A stretch of 64,000 nt of DNA from Lepidurus packardi (GCA_023053545.1 JAKZAN010000002.1:10722790-10786789); one strand, 5' to 3'. Positions 1-14,766 are shown, counted from the first letter of the stretch. Notes: generated by a model from the sequence alone, not told the origin. Made by a program: numbers and translations.

Positions 1-974
1 ACCTCAAGTAATAGCACTCTAAACGAAAAAAAAATAAATGATGGCGAATTTACTCGTTTGGTGTTCTCTGCTGCAGATCGTTCAGCTCGTTAAAGCGCGA
101 AAGGAGAAGAAAATGTCTTTAGAAGACATTTTGCTCCTAATTCTACATTTGTATGCGTTAAATAACGATCCAGATTGGGCGGAAGATTACGAATCTAAAC
201 TGGAAGATGTGTTGGCGGAAGCCTTTGTTCAAGACCAAACAACCCTGACTCCTTTTGTTCAAACATTAGGTAAACAGAGTTCTTATTGTTACGCCCAACT
301 GCATAATGACTTTCTTTTGTGTTGCCTACTTGTTTTCACTAGTGGGTGTTCCCGTTGACGAGGTGAAAGCGCATCGAGCTGCCCACAAAGTTGTAGCGCA
401 AATGCGAAGTATAGCTTCTACACGCAGTGGACTAAAAAAGAATTGGTAAAAAAACAACTTGTTTTTCTAATCTTTGTAATTGAAACGATTGAAATGAAAT
501 GGAACATTAATAATTGAAACATGAAACCGTATCTTTTTTCAAATAGGTCTATTTTTCAGCATTCCAACAACCTTGCATTACCTGGACGCTATGCCAGTCT
601 ACTACAGCAAGTCCTGAGCAGCATATTTAACCCCGCAAAGACGGATTTACCGGATATTGAATACCGGTCAGGAGGTTTGAAGGATTTACTAAAAACAGGA
701 TTTAGGTAAATGCCACAAGTGAAAGTACAATATTTTGTGTACTTAATCCTATATCCCTTTTAGCTTATTTGTGAACGTGAAGAAGCCTCATCCGCTGGAC
801 AATCCCAACCTAATCATCTTCGTTCTGGGAGGTATTAGTCCGAACGAGGTGAAACTCGTACGTGATTTCAGCTCTGCTCATAACCATGATATTCTAATTG
901 GTTCCACGCACATTATCAAGCCTAAGGATACCCTAGACTATGTACTTGGCAGAGATAATTTTTCTTGGCTGTAA
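1..974 (+). CDS. SCFD2: Sec1-family domain protein, SCFD2-like (3' part)
   Basis: This is the C-terminal end of a Sec1/Munc18-type protein; the gene continues off the left edge. Exons read 1-7, 77-269, 343-445, 547-705 and 764-974, with matching phases and introns of 58-101 nt, giving about 224 codons to the TAA. The final exons carry a segment of the form SGGLKDLL followed by a hydrophobic strand with FVLGGIS and then IIKPKDTLDYV. This is the arrangement of the last beta-alpha unit of SCFD2; SLY1, VPS45 and VPS33 have related but different endings. SCFD2 is linked to ER-Golgi/exocyst-type vesicle tethering in animals (family knowledge). The frame is also open upstream of position 77 and offers an ATG at 38, but a GT donor at 8 and a CTGCAG acceptor at 76 make an internal exon more likely. 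SM family is near certain; the SCFD2 subtype is likely. Confidence 0.78.
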
Positions 975-1851
975 TAGAGACATTTATTCTTTGCTGTGGA
1001 TACACTTCAAATTAAATCACTGAATTTTGCATAACCGTTAAATACTAAGAATACTTGAACGGCGGAAGAGGAAGTAGGTTAACCTAGCGGCCCGGGTACT
1101 CCCATTCTAAATCCCAAGATTTCCGCTTCCATATATATCTTCTTTAGGGCGTTTTATAAAGACAATGGATCAATTCAAGTCACTACCGTAAAGATATACG
1201 TCAAAGAAGTTTCTCTGAGTTCTAGAATAATAATAGATGTGAGGCAGGCTGAGGAGAAAGCAAGATCTGGCAAAAGTTAAGATATTTCCCCGACTAAAGG
1301 GAGTGGTGCAATCCAATTCCGGGCTCATCTCCTAAACCTGTTAAGCACGCGTCTGTACTTTTCCTTACGCACAGGTGATTCATGCTTTCCCTTGTCACTC
1401 TATCGAATCCCTCTAGGTTAATAGTCATAAAAAGAGCAATCGTCGCGACGACAAACAAGTACGTTGATTTTGCTTGTTTTAAGGAATGTCAGAAGTTTGA
1501 TATTTCGCAAGTTTCGAACGTTTTATGCAAATGACCTAGATAAGACACGGACAACGGTAATGCAGCAGGAAATAGCACTGCTGGTTGACCTATAAGGGGT
1601 TTAGGCTGCCTCAGTGACAAAGAAATATGCCTATCACTACGAACATACCAAGTACAGCAACACGGCAGGGAAAGAGAGGCGTCAATGTTGGACACGCTCT
1701 AATGACTTCGTACTTGGTCTCCACCCAAACCCTGTAATCTATATAACACCAGATTCGCCCAGCTTTACAGTCAAATTCTCCATTCGGCTCGAGTGAGACA
1801 CTTAACTCTTCCTCTCGGTGATATTTTATATCTAGAACAGTACTTCATACA
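975..1851. other. Intergenic spacer, no gene seen
   Basis: The spacer lies between the SCFD2-like stop and the CUB gene start. Short open frames on both strands lack splice-linked continuations or recognisable motifs. A TATA-like stretch (ATTTTATATC) about 30 nt before the CUB start codon could belong to its promoter. Confidence 0.5.
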
Positions 1852-3686
1852 ATGAAGATCCGGTTATTTGTATTCCTGGCAGTGGTTATCTGTTGTGCTC
1901 AGGCAGCATCCGATAATTCGGGCTTTGACAACGATGCAGAAGTGCTAAACCATGCTGGACGTGGTCGTACTTTGCATCGTTTTTCCAACCGGAGAAAAGA
2001 TTCGCTACAGCAAGCGTCTAATTCTACAGGCGGTTTAAGCCTCACCGATAGATTCCTTCGCCGAAGAAACAAAGTGGCTAGTCAGAAGTTTGTCGAAGAT
2101 TCTACTCTACCGGCGGGTATCGGCAACGATACTGCCAACGGTCAACGCGAAGGCAGATGTACGTAATTTTACCCTTTAGTGAACAATCTGTTTGAGAGTT
2201 TATTTGTCTGACTCTTTTCGGGTATAGTTCTATCGCTCTTCACCTTGATTCAGTTTAATAACGACCCATGTACGACAACTGCGGGTGACAATGGCACCTG
2301 TTATACTGCAGCACAATGCAATGCAGCTGCTGGTACCGCTGGTGGACCCTGTGCACAAGGTTTTGGTGTTTGTTGCGTTTGTAAGTACTCTAAATCATGA
2401 AAATTCTCACGGATGTTCCTTAACAGCCTTCATAATATATTTCTTTACAAACTAGTTACGAAAACATGTGGTCAAACCGTATCGCAGAACAACTCATACT
2501 TCACAAACTTAAACTATCCTACGACGTACGACGCGACAGGATCTTGCCAGCTCACGGTGCAAAAAACCATGTCAAATGTCTGCCAGCTGAGGTACCAATT
2601 TGTAACACTGTTACGGGGACATCAATTTCCTTTGCTGTTTCAGATTAGACTTCTTTACATTGAGCTTATCCCAACCGGAAGGAAACGACAGCGTCTGCAA
2701 CCGAGATCAACTTATCATCACAGGCGGAAGCCGTGTACCTGCCATCTGCGGGACGAATACAGGCCAACACAGTACATATTTATACTCCAAAAATCCGGAT
2801 TGAATTCTGTCTTTATTTAGTGTACGTTGAGATGGATCAATCTAGTAACAGCCCTGTTACGATGACTGTCGTGACCAGCGGTCCCAGTTTTGCTAGGCAA
2901 TGGCGCATCAAGATAACCCAAATTACATGCGATTCAAGTTACAGAGGTAAGGTTACAAGACTTGTTTAAAATTGTTTGAAAAAGTGTGGAAAAGTCAAAA
3001 TACTAAAAAATTTAATTCATTATAGCCGACAGCAATTGTCTCCAGTATTACACTGGGGTTTCTGGAACTATTCGAACCTTTAACTACGACGGTGTGACGG
3101 GCAGACAACTCTCTAATCAAGACTACACTATTTGCATCAGGACGGAACGGAATTTTTGTGGAATTCAGTACAGCACCTGTACCGGCGGATGTGCGTTTTT
3201 GTCCTTAAAAAAAGCGAATCTAAACCACAGACAAACTAACTTTAAGCATTGATTCGTAGTATTTTCCATAACGGGGCCAACAGGAGCTACTGCGACAACT
3301 CCCGGAACTCCAATTGGAGCTGTAGTCGGTGCTACATCCTGTGTCACAGACTGGATTACCATTCCGTGCGCTTCTGACAACGGACGCGCTATTCAAACTG
3401 GAGGTACTTCTTGCCAAGACAGACTGTGTGGGGACATCTTCGCTAGTATTGCTGGCCAAAACAGTCTGCCTGTTCTATGTAAGTACTAAATACTCTTTCG
3501 GGTAGACATGATTACCACAGTAAGTATTCCAATTACGACTCTAATCTTTTCTAATTTTAAATAGCTACGGTGCGACCCTTCCGTGTTGTCGTACACTTTG
3601 ACGCTCTGGAGGCGACCGGTAATCCAGCCCAGTTTAACAATCGAGGCTTTTGCTTGAGCTACGTGCAACAACCTTGTACTGCTTAA
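1852..3686 (+). CDS. Secreted two-CUB-domain protein
   Basis: Eight exons (1852-2158, 2228-2380, 2456-2591, 2644-2771, 2821-2946, 3026-3190, 3260-3478, 3565-3686) join in phase to 451 residues. The protein starts with a signal peptide (about residues 1-19, KIRLFVFLAVVICCAQA). A basic, Ser/Asn-rich propeptide-like stretch follows, then a short hydrophobic block (FLSLFTLIQF). A small Cys-rich module comes next, and then two CUB-like domains (about 150-310 and 320-450) with paired cysteines and the typical ICGTNTGQH and VTSGPSF motifs. CUB domains are extracellular beta-sandwiches used in binding. This two-CUB layout is common in large arthropod, notably Daphnia, cuticle/secretome families (family knowledge); the ligand is unknown. 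Intron 2772-2820 is only 49 nt. No protease domain is present. The gene is tail-to-tail with the ZZZ3-like gene, 140 nt away. Confidence 0.88.
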
Positions 3687-3826
3687 AAAGAAAGGAAAGG
3701 AAGTTTTACTGCTCTAGCTCATCTTCATAAGTTTAAAAAATTTTATATTGTTATACCAAAGAGTAATTTAAAGGAGATATGTGTAAGGCACCCAAACACA
3801 CGAGTGACTTTAATTGATGACTGCAA

Positions 3827-5398
3827 TCATGGTGCATAGAAACTAGCATCAAGATAGTTTGTAGACGCTGGAGTGTTGTTTTGTGCAAATATAGTATCAG
3901 GCCTGAGAACGGGAGTAACTTTGTGGCAGGGGGCATGACAACCCAAACGTACGTGGTTGACTGCGCAAGAATCGCAATAATCCACGGATAATTCTTCTGG
4001 GCAAGAGTAGCAATGCCAGCGGGTTCCAATAATTGGCTCAAGCGAACAATGATCACACTTAAAAAAAAATATTGTTTCAACGATCATCAAGAATAGGATT
4101 TTACCTTATAACCCTCGTGCTCCACGTCACCATACAAACTTTGCTTCTCTTTAGACTTTCTAATCAGCTTCAACCAAACAAATTCCTGGTATTCATCGGT
4201 AGAACGCAGAGACTCGGGTATTTCCTCGTCGTCCTATATGAATAATCAATTACAATAACAGCGCTAAAAGGCTTAAAAAGACTAAAGAAGTTTACCGAAA
4301 CCACGACTTCCTCTGTCTCTTCATCCGCATTGGAGGCAATTATCGTGTCGTCCTCTTCGGTCATGCACATGGGAGGATTGGAAATGTTGGAGAAGGTCGA
4401 AGCAGGGTATAACCAACGGCTCTGATTATATTTCTTCGTGTTCACCTAATGATGAATTAAGATTAACACGGGTACTACCATGGGAATAGCTGAGGAAGAC
4501 CTTACTTTTCGATGGCCGGCGTATTGTGTATAATTAATTGTTCTTCCGGGAACAGGCAATTTGGCTTTCTGCAGTTTGATGAAGTATTTTTGCACACGAC
4601 TTTGTACTTGCAACGCAGTACGATTGCCCAAGGCCTGAGCTATTTTCCGGTATCGATTTAAAACGACGGCTTCAGGCGGAAACTGGCGAAGAAGCTCTTC
4701 AAGCTTTTGCTGCTCTTCGGAAGTCCACGGCTAGATGTACAAGTTAAAATTAAAATAAACGGCAAAGACAAAGGTGAATAGTTTTTACCTGGTTGTAATT
4801 TTCCGGCTTATCGGGACCGGCTCGCCGCTTCTTGGCCTCTTTCTCTAGCACACGGTCTATTTGAGCCCTTGACGAACCATCAGCACGAGTTGGACAACTG
4901 ATTTCTTTGGGGACTGTTACATTATATTTGCTCCAGTTTATATTCGGTATCTAGATCGCCATATATAAGAAATGCAAATTATTTGTTATCACAGCAAAAT
5001 TTTACTTCAGCAAGGGAGATTGCTTGAGGCAAATTTAGATCTTCTCCTCTCTGCAGCTTTTTTACATACTCCATGGGATCATTCAACGCTTCTGTTTTCG
5101 CACTCTGCAAACGCTCAAGATTCTAAAGTAAAAAATGGAAGAAATGTGACTTCGTAAACTTGCAATAGTATTAGGAATAGGACTTGTTTACTTTAACTGA
5201 CTGGACAAGTTGACCTTCCAAAATCGCAAGGGTACGGATTAATAACTGGTAGTCTGAATTTCCTTTGACGGCTACATGGTCAGTTTCAAAAGAATATTCG
5301 CCTAAGTCGTCCAGTCCTTGTTCGACCCATCTTACGTCTCTTTCTGGTTTATTTGCCCCATCACTAGTAACGTTTCCAATTTCGTCTGTACTTTCCAT
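3827..5398 (-). CDS. ZZZ3: ZZ-type zinc finger/Myb protein, ZZZ3-like (ATAC subunit)
   Basis: Seven exons on the minus strand (5398-5192, 5122-5006, 4950-4789, 4730-4506, 4445-4296, 4233-4105, 4057-3827) encode 406 residues. All junctions are phase 0. A Myb/SANT domain lies near residues 165-215 ([14 protein letters not shown] ... [13 protein letters not shown]), immediately after a conserved basic block. An acidic segment ([16 protein letters not shown]) follows. A C-terminal ZZ zinc finger has the cysteine pairs CDHC, CYSC and CDSC and ends near HKVTPVLRP. This Myb-plus-ZZ order is diagnostic of ZZZ3, the histone-H3-reading subunit of the ATAC acetyltransferase complex in the nucleus. At 406 residues it is about half the vertebrate length, lacking most of the long N-terminal region. 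The start ATG at 5398 opens a continuous first exon. It is divergent from the valyl-tRNA synthetase gene. Confidence 0.87.
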
Positions 5399-6195
5399 GA
5401 TAATCCAACAAAAATAATACAGTGCAGTGTTGCCAGATCAGAAAAATATACCATAGCTTACAGCTTACAAAAGTTGCGAGTGAATCCAATACAAAACGAA
5501 TTACTACAGAACATGTTTTCATAATCTATATTTCTTCGAATATGACGTACACAAAACAAAAATTCTAAAAATGTACAAGTATTCTGCCATAGTACTTGTA
5601 CAAGGTATAGGCTGTAACCTCTGTACGCATTGTAGAACTGTAAAAACCAAGAATATTAGGCGAAGTACTTGTATCCATCTCTCGCTATAAGTAGCAAAAA
5701 CTGTACGAGATTTCGCTTAAAATGGACAAGCATTTTTATTCTCTTCTTTTCAATATATAAGCATATTTTCGCTTGGAAGTCGTTTCTTCGTTGTTCGCAT
5801 TTAACTTTGTTACGTACTAAATTTTTATTGTACAAGATTTTCGTTAATGAGCTTATTTTCGTTTTGGAACGAACTGAGCTCGTATAACGAGAAAAACTTT
5901 GTTTAAAGTTATCGGTCGAGGTTTCCCGTAATCTATGCACGATATAGGCTGTAGACGTATCTGGCATACCGAAAAGATTATCCTTTTGGAAGAAAGAAGT
6001 TTTTAGATTCGTACTACTGGTATCTTATTCGTACTGGTACTTTCGTACGAATGGGTCTACTTCTCTCCAATAGCAAAAGAGGAGGCTGGTCTCTTGTCAA
6101 TTGTGGGTGTATCCATCATTGTAAACAGAGCGCATAACGTGTAAACGATGCACGTGGTTTAAAGTTAACCTAGTCCGTTTCTGTCACGATTTAGA
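5399..6195. promoter_or_regulatory. Head-to-head intergenic region between ZZZ3 and ValRS
   Basis: This 0.8-kb AT-rich spacer separates two divergent start codons and probably holds both promoters. No clear TATA box or conserved motif was identified. The open frames on both strands in 5650-5970 are mirror frames of each other and show no protein family features. Confidence 0.4.
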
Positions 6196-9100
6196 ATGAG
6201 GTTTGCCCTGCAGAGACGGATGTTGTGCCAGAAGCCGTCTGCTTGGCATGTTAAAGGTCCGAACGATGCACATGTTGGCTTTCCGCTTTAAATTACTTTG
6301 TTCTTGCAGATGTTACAGGTGTGTTCCCGAAAGCATATCTACCTTCCAAGGTGGAATCTGGCTGGTACGATTGGTGGCAGAAAGAAGAATTATATAGCAA
6401 AATAAAGAGCGAAAAAGGGACGTTTTCTTTGGTATTACCCCCTCCAAATGTGACGGGCACCCTTCATTTGGGTCATGCGTTGACTTGTGTTATTCAAGAC
6501 TCAATTGCGCGATGGTAGTTAATGAAGCTGTAACGATATTTGCAAATCCCAAGTTATTTACTTGTCGTTGCTAGGCATAGAATGCAGGGCAAGAATGTGG
6601 TGTGGCTTCCTGGTTGCGATCATGCTGGCATTGCTACCCAAGTTGTGGTAGAAAAATATTTACAGAAAGAATTTCAGCAAAGTCGTCATGACCTGGGAAG
6701 AGACGCTTTTCTAGCGAAGGTTTGGGAATGGAAAGAGTTGAAAGGTGACGCAATTTTCCAACAACTCAGACGGATGGGTGCCAGTTTAGACTGGAATAGA
6801 TCAGTCTTTACCATGGACCAAGTAGGTTAATTAGAATACAGCAGTAACAGCATTTTGTTATACATTTGATTTGTGTTTTTTGCCTGTAGAACTTCAGCCG
6901 CGCAGTCACAGAAGCTTTTGTTCGATTACACAAACAGGGGTACATTTATAGGGAAAATAGTCTGATCAATTGGTCTTGTCAACTACAGTCCGCTATTTCG
7001 GATATTGAGGTCGATCATAGACATGTGACAGGACCCACTTTGCTAACCGTTCCTGGGTATGAAAAGCCGGTGACGTTCGGTACATTGACAAGCTTTGCCT
7101 ATAAAGTCATTAACTGCGGTTTGTTGTTCATATATCGTTCGTTGCTCCAGTTCTAATAACATAAATTTGTTAGATAACGAAATCGTTGTCTCTACAACAA
7201 GGCCAGAAACAATGTTAGGTGATGTAGCTGTAGCCGTACATCCTAGTGACTCTCGTTATACCTCTTTGATTAATCGCAAAGTGTGGCATCCCATACGGCA
7301 AGCTGCTATACCTATCATAGCTGATGAATTCGTAGACCCCAATTTTGGCACAGGTATAATATTGTCAAAATTTCTCCGTATTATACTTGTGCATATTAAG
7401 TTGTACTTACTTACAATATTATACTTACAACTGAGAAATATTGCAGGTGCAGTTAAAATCACCCCTGGACATGATCCGAACGATTTTGCCATGTCCAAGC
7501 GACACAATCTTGAAGTTGTTTCTATACTAGACGAAGCAGGAAGGATGACTGCCAATTGCGGCCCATTTGCGGTAAAATCCAGCTTAATGTGCTCAACACG
7601 TAAAGAAATGCCGACAATGTATTTGATGTAGGGCTTACCGCGGTTTGTGGCGCGAGAAAAAGTACTTGACTATCTGACCGAGCAGAACCTGTTAAAGAAG
7701 ATTGAACATCATACCATGAGCGTCCCTTTCTGTAGTCGGTCAGGCGATGTCATAGAACCTTTGCTCAGACCCCAATGGTAATTGACACCCAAGAGCGCTG
7801 CAGTAACATACAGTTTTCGTTTGAAGGTTTCTCGATTGCAAAGAAGCGGCTAGTCAAGCGATAAAAGCTGTAGAAACGGGACAGCTGAAAATACAACCCG
7901 AGGGCTTCCAAAAGAACTGGTACGACTGGCTCAGTAACATCAGGTATTTCTTCACCTCGACAGAAAAAAAAATTCAGTTCCTAATTAATTTTGCAAAAAA
8001 AATATCGTGTGGTGTAGGCCTTGGTGCATTTCAAGACAGTTGTGGTGGGGTCATCGAGTTCCCGCCTTCTTTTGCAAAACAAATGATGGTCGAAGCGCGT
8101 GGGTCCCGGCATTTAGTGCAGAAAATGCTCGGAATCAAATTAGTCAGCAATTAAGCATTAGCCCTGAAGCCGTACTGTCAGTGCAGCAAGACGAAGATGT
8201 TTTGGATACCTGGTTCTCATCCGGGCTTTTCCCGTTTGCGTGTTTTGGCTGGCCAGAACAAACGCCGGAATTGAAACAACTATTTCCTCTTAATCTCATG
8301 GAAACTGGTCATGATATCCTCTTCTTCTGGGTAGCACGCATGGTCATGCTGAGCTGGATGCTAACAAAAAAACTGCCTTTCCAAGTAAGGAAACTGACTA
8401 AAATGACAAATTAGGAATGACGAACTGCAATGATGTTATAGGAAGTGTTACTGCACGGAATCATTTGCGATTCGCAGGGTAGGAAGATGTCCAAGTCCTT
8501 AGGAAACGTTGTAAATCCCATGGACGTTATCTCAGGCATTTCTTTCAAGGTTTTTGTTTAACCCATTCCCTCCAAAAATGAATCCCAAATGTTGGTCCCT
8601 TTAGGAACTCGAAAACGAAGTCGTGGCGAGTCACAAAGCTGGGTATTTGTCCGCTAAAGAATTACCGAGGGCAATCCACGACAAAAAGCGTGAATTCCCG
8701 CAAGGCATTCCCGAGTGTGGAGCAGACGCCTTACGATTTGCCCTTTGTTCCTATAATCTTAAAAGTAAAAGTTTACATGTTGATTAGCCCTTTGAAGTTC
8801 GAACCATCAGTAAGTTTTTTTTATTATTTTATTTTATTGTACAGACCATTTCATCAACCTTGATGTACACAATGTAAAGAAATACCGCATGTTTTGCAAC
8901 AAAATTTGGCAAGCGACGAAATTCGCTTTCCTAGCTTTGGAAAAACTACCTGGCGGTCAAATCTATGAACAGAAATTAGTTTTAGCAAATCGATCGCTGA
9001 TGGAGCAGTGGATTCTAAGTCGCTTTGCACATATGGTTGAAAGTATTGACTTCAATTATCGCACTTACGATCTTCATCTCGTAGTAAATGCTCTGTATAC

Positions 9101-10222
9101 GTTCTTCTACGATGACTTTTGCGACGTGTTTTTGGTAAAAAAAAAAAAAAAAAAAATTAAAAAATGCTTAAAGTAAACAGGAATTCTGTTATTCATTGCT
9201 AAGCGAAAGTTGTTTTGTAGGAAGCTTGCAAGCCTGCTATTAACTCGGGCTCCGTGGACGATAATATGGGTGCTTGCCACGTCTTAATTGGTATTTTGGA
9301 CGCTTATTGCCGAACGGTTGCTCCCATCATGCCTTACTTAGCCGAGGAGTTGTATCAAAGGTTACACGCTAAATTAGCCAGCATGGGCGTCAGCTTTGAA
9401 CTTGTGCCTCGTCAAAGCAAGAGCGTAACTGTGGCTCCATACCCGCTTCTCAACCAGGTAAATTAAAGTAGACCCCAAACTCTTAATGAATATCTAAAGA
9501 AGCGGTCGTAAAGAAAAGCTTACACTATAGTGGATGTCATTCCGGAATGCTGAACTGGAGCACGGAGTTACCCTGGCTTTAGACGTTGTCAGGGAAATTC
9601 GTGCGGTCAAAACGCTTTATAACATAAAAGCCAAACCCTCGTGTAAGGGAGATGAAATGTTTGTAAACAATTTCGTAACTTGAAGAACTGTTTATTTTGT
9701 TAGGTTTCGTGGAATGCGAAGAAGCAAATACGGTTGATGTACTCCATAACCTTTCGCCAATTATCAGTCATTTTGCCCAGACTAAAAGCAAACTAGTGGT
9801 TTGTCGTCGAATTGAAGATAAGAGTAATGACTGGCAAAAACGATGCGTCGTTCGTCCTTTAAATCATAAACGAGTTCTTTACGTGGATCTGCAGGTAAAT
9901 AGTAATTCTCCATAGTTTCCTATTGATAGGGCTTACAAGCATGAACAAATTTTCTTAGGGTGTAGTTGATTTCAAAGTAGAATTGGAAAAAAGTACGCAA
10001 AAGGAAGTCAAATTGCAGAAAGAGTTACACAAATTGAAGACTACGATTGATCAGGAAGGTTTCCTTCGAGCTCCTCTCGAAGTCCAAGAAAGTCTTAAAG
10101 GAAAAGTAAAAACTTATCCGTAACATAATTGGGAACCTTAGTAATTATTTTTTTTTCAGGTAAGCTCAATGGAAGCAGAATTGAAACGATTGGATGAGTA
10201 TAAACGTATATTAAGTGTTTGA
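6196..10222 (+). CDS. VARS2: Valyl-tRNA synthetase, probably mitochondrial
   Basis: Seventeen exons (6196-6256, 6310-6514, 6575-6821, 6890-7118, 7174-7353, 7447-7571, 7632-7777, 7827-7943, 8018-8384, 8442-8549, 8605-8764, 8845-9134, 9221-9457, 9531-9642, 9704-9894, 9959-10105, 10160-10222) join in phase to 994 residues. The class-I signatures are present: the HIGH motif as HLGH near residue 73, within [15 protein letters not shown], and KMSKS near residue 575. The CP1 editing domain carries [10 protein letters not shown] and [12 protein letters not shown]. The tRNA-binding helical domain ends in a C-terminal coiled-coil arm. The enzyme charges tRNA-Val. There is no N-terminal GST/EF1-binding extension, and the first about 20 residues are basic without acidic residues ([13 protein letters not shown]). 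Both point to the mitochondrial paralogue, although a single dual-targeted enzyme is possible. An A-rich tract follows the donor at 9135. Confidence 0.93.
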
Positions 10223-11049
10223 TGAGTTGTATCCACATTCGTTTTAGAACATAACAGTACAATTCTTGGTTCTCGGAGCATGAATTTTTATGACAAGTGA
10301 CTAGGAATAATGGTACAAAACGACTAGAAGTTAGGCGTGGACCAGGTTTAAGGTCTTAAAAGTCCTTCGTACAAAGGAATAATACATTGGAGTAGTCAAA
10401 GCATTATTAAAATGAGAATGACCGTCGCTCTCTTACTCTCCATCAGCCAGTAATCTACAACTTTTTTAATGAGATGGTTGTGCCTAACGAAAGAGAAAGG
10501 TGTACATAAAATTGGCTAGATTTGGAAAACCTTTCCTTCTGTAAAGTCTCACAGTGAAGCATGCAATAGCAGGTCTTGAAGCCTTAATGATGGCTCGACA
10601 AGGAGGCTTCACATCAAAGAGTCAGAGGTGTTCTCACTCCACTTGACGCTCGAATGCAAAAACACGCATAACACGGGTCCCTTCAACCGTCTTAATTCCC
10701 TCCACCCGACCTAACTTTTATCTTAGGTCAAAGAAAAAACCCCACCTCCTGTTATGCGTAAGAGGGACAACACAAATTTCCCCGCTCTGGAACCTCTTGT
10801 CCGTAAGCACACATCAATTTGCGTGAACAGTCGTGCCAACTCCCTGGGAATGGTATGGAAGAACCCAACTAACGCGCCAAAGAGCCAGAGACATGGGGGA
10901 AAAGAGACAATCCTTTCCACAGAAAGGATTCTACAAAAATTCAAAGACCTGGGACACACGCCCAGCGCTTTTGTTCTAAAGCTTGACGGACTATAAAACG
11001 TGCCTTTCTTGAGGGTATAGATGTGAGGGAAAAACAAAAAGTGCAGTAC
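10223..11049. other. Intergenic spacer, no gene seen
   Basis: This spacer lies between the ValRS stop and the homeobox stop. Overlapping frames on both strands around 10720-11040 cover the same bases and have no motif or splice continuity. It should hold the two convergent 3' ends; no clear AATAAA was assigned. Confidence 0.4.
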
Positions 11050-12497
<1,448 letters not shown>

Positions 12498-14766
12498 TTT
12501 AATCGTCGAGCACTTCCGTTTTCACTAACGATGTTGTAGTGTTGTGTCGAGTCACGTGGTAATCTGACATGTGTGTTGATAGCAACTTGTCTTTCTTCTG
12601 GCTATCATGATGTCAGCTTTCCATGATTTATAGCCATCGTGAAGCAGAATAGCCCGAGCAATACGAAGGTGCATCGCAATCCTCAATGCGCTGAGCGGGC
12701 GGAGTTTGGAGCGAAGACACGCCTACTGAAAGTGGGTCTAACTGAAACAGAAAGAGGTCGTTAAGCAGAAAGTTGGTCGCAACTTCTTCACTTTTTCTTA
12801 CTCATGGTAATAAAAGAAACGGCGATAAATATGTATTCATACTACACAGTGAAAGTGTAAACAAAGTTATTGCAACGCTGTTCTTCATGTGCAACTTGGT
12901 CTAAGATAGGTTATACTTGTACGACGATGTTATGTGAAGGTTAAAACTGATTGCTGTTCCATCAGGATAATAGGTCCTTCTTACGTTGCACTCATCTAGC
13001 TCCTGGTTTTGGGAGCGGCTAGGAGCTAACAATGTCCATTGAAGCGTGGCTCTTCATTTTTTTTTATATAAAGCTGAAGAAGAAAGTCGTGTCCGAGTGG
13101 TCTGCGACATCTACGGATGGACATGACTCGTAAGCTCGTTCTCCACTTCTTGTTTATAGCCGTAGAAACCCCCCTTGACCTGAGCTCATTACAGACGAAC
13201 CTAAAGGCGGTCCGGGGATCCATCATCTTCTAATCCCGAACTCGTCCACCTGAAAAGCACCATACCAGGTCCGTTAACGGACAAAATTAACGTACATGAA
13301 AGTCTACATTTTTCTCCACATGGTTATAACCGACGCTTCCATTTAGCAGTTTGGCAACAAGGCAGCTCTTGTTGGTTTTCTGTCTACTTCTTTTTTAACT
13401 TTATTTAGGTCACAGTTCTGCTTTTCCAACGAATGGATAGAGATAATGTCCCTGTGCTTCCGTATTCAAAATGGTCCTATTCACAGCAAGTTCTTAGAAA
13501 GGCAGATTATACAAATTGAGATGATTGGTAAGGTCTACGGGCATAAGCGTCAGTAGCGCACTGCGGGTCTATTGCTTAATGGAGAAACTCATGATTTGGT
13601 GGGGAGGCAAGAACTGCAGGGACCCATCAAGGATATAGCGCGCAATCAGTAGAAAGGCTGAAAATATCAAGATTCAATTCGAAAGAACCCTTGGAGGAAA
13701 ACACCACCTAAAAGGAGAAGAATACTACAAGCCGACTTTGGCCTACGGACAAATCCATTCACAACACAAATTGCCGAGATTGGCGATCCGCAGGAAAGGT
13801 TGGGGAGCAGAGATAGATATACATCACATTACCATCACTTTTGAATCCATCGCACCACATTGGGAGCGGTTTATTACCAGACCGATACAAGATGTAACCC
13901 CTTCAATTTCTGCTTACACAGGATCAAATATAAAAAAACAAATGTTTACATATTTTTTAGCATTATATGTGTCCAGGAGGGGGGGGGGGGGGGGGGGGGA
14001 TTTATGACAAGGTTGCACCAAGGACAGCTTTTGTTGGGATAATAGAAAGCTTAGAATCGAGAACTACAAAACCGTACGCAAATTAGATTCTAGAAAGTAA
14101 CAGATAATCTATTCGTACTCTGTGTACATTCAAAAGATATTAAATAGTTGGACATAAAAGAAACCGTACCCGGCGTATAATTACGTAGTAACTAATGACA
14201 GGACTGCATAGCTTCTTTATTTCAAGGGTAAAAGATAAAACGTCGGATGAGCAACCAAGTAACTGTAGAAAGTTTTTTTTCTTTTAAAATAAGATGTCGT
14301 AAGAGGAGCCACTTAACTATTAGAAGTCGTTCATCATATTAAAATACCCATTGACGATTAAATACAGAATTTTTATACATTTATTGTTCATGTCAGTAAT
14401 AGAAAGAATTGTATCATGAAGCAAAGAAGCACCGATTTAGCAAGGCTTATGCGAATGATTTTAGTGGTTACATTGCCGGTGGGTTCATTGTGGTATGTTT
14501 GGGTTAGCAGCTATAATAATATAGTAGTAGGTAGGCTGCACCGTAGGAACAGTGTTGCTTACTTCCTTCAATTTCAAGGTTCATCTTAAAGTGAAACACC
14601 CGTAAGTTCGTTGCTCTGGTACGGGGTTTCACATTTGGCGTCTTCGGTGAACATGAATGACTCGCTGCAGTTGTGCTTCGTCAATAGGGTCCCTTACTTG
14701 AACGCGGACAGTGGTTTATCCTGAATTAGTCTGTGATTGTGTAGTACTAATAAAACACGTTGCACC
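12498..14766. other. Non-coding spacer upstream of homeobox and GT31 genes
   Basis: This 2.3-kb region lies between two divergent starts, the BarH-like gene (-) and the glycosyltransferase gene (+). No ORF shows splice continuity or recognisable motifs. It is the obvious place for regulatory sequence of the homeobox gene, but no specific sites could be defined by eye. It includes a poly-G run near 13990. Confidence 0.4.
13979..13999 (+). repeat. Poly-G homopolymer run
   Basis: There are 21 consecutive G residues. Such runs are prone to sequencing and assembly length error, and could form a G-rich structure. Confidence 0.9.

Noticed and set aside
10723..11037. Overlapping frames on both strands
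   Set aside because: Mirror frames in a GC-richer spacer with no motif and no splice context.
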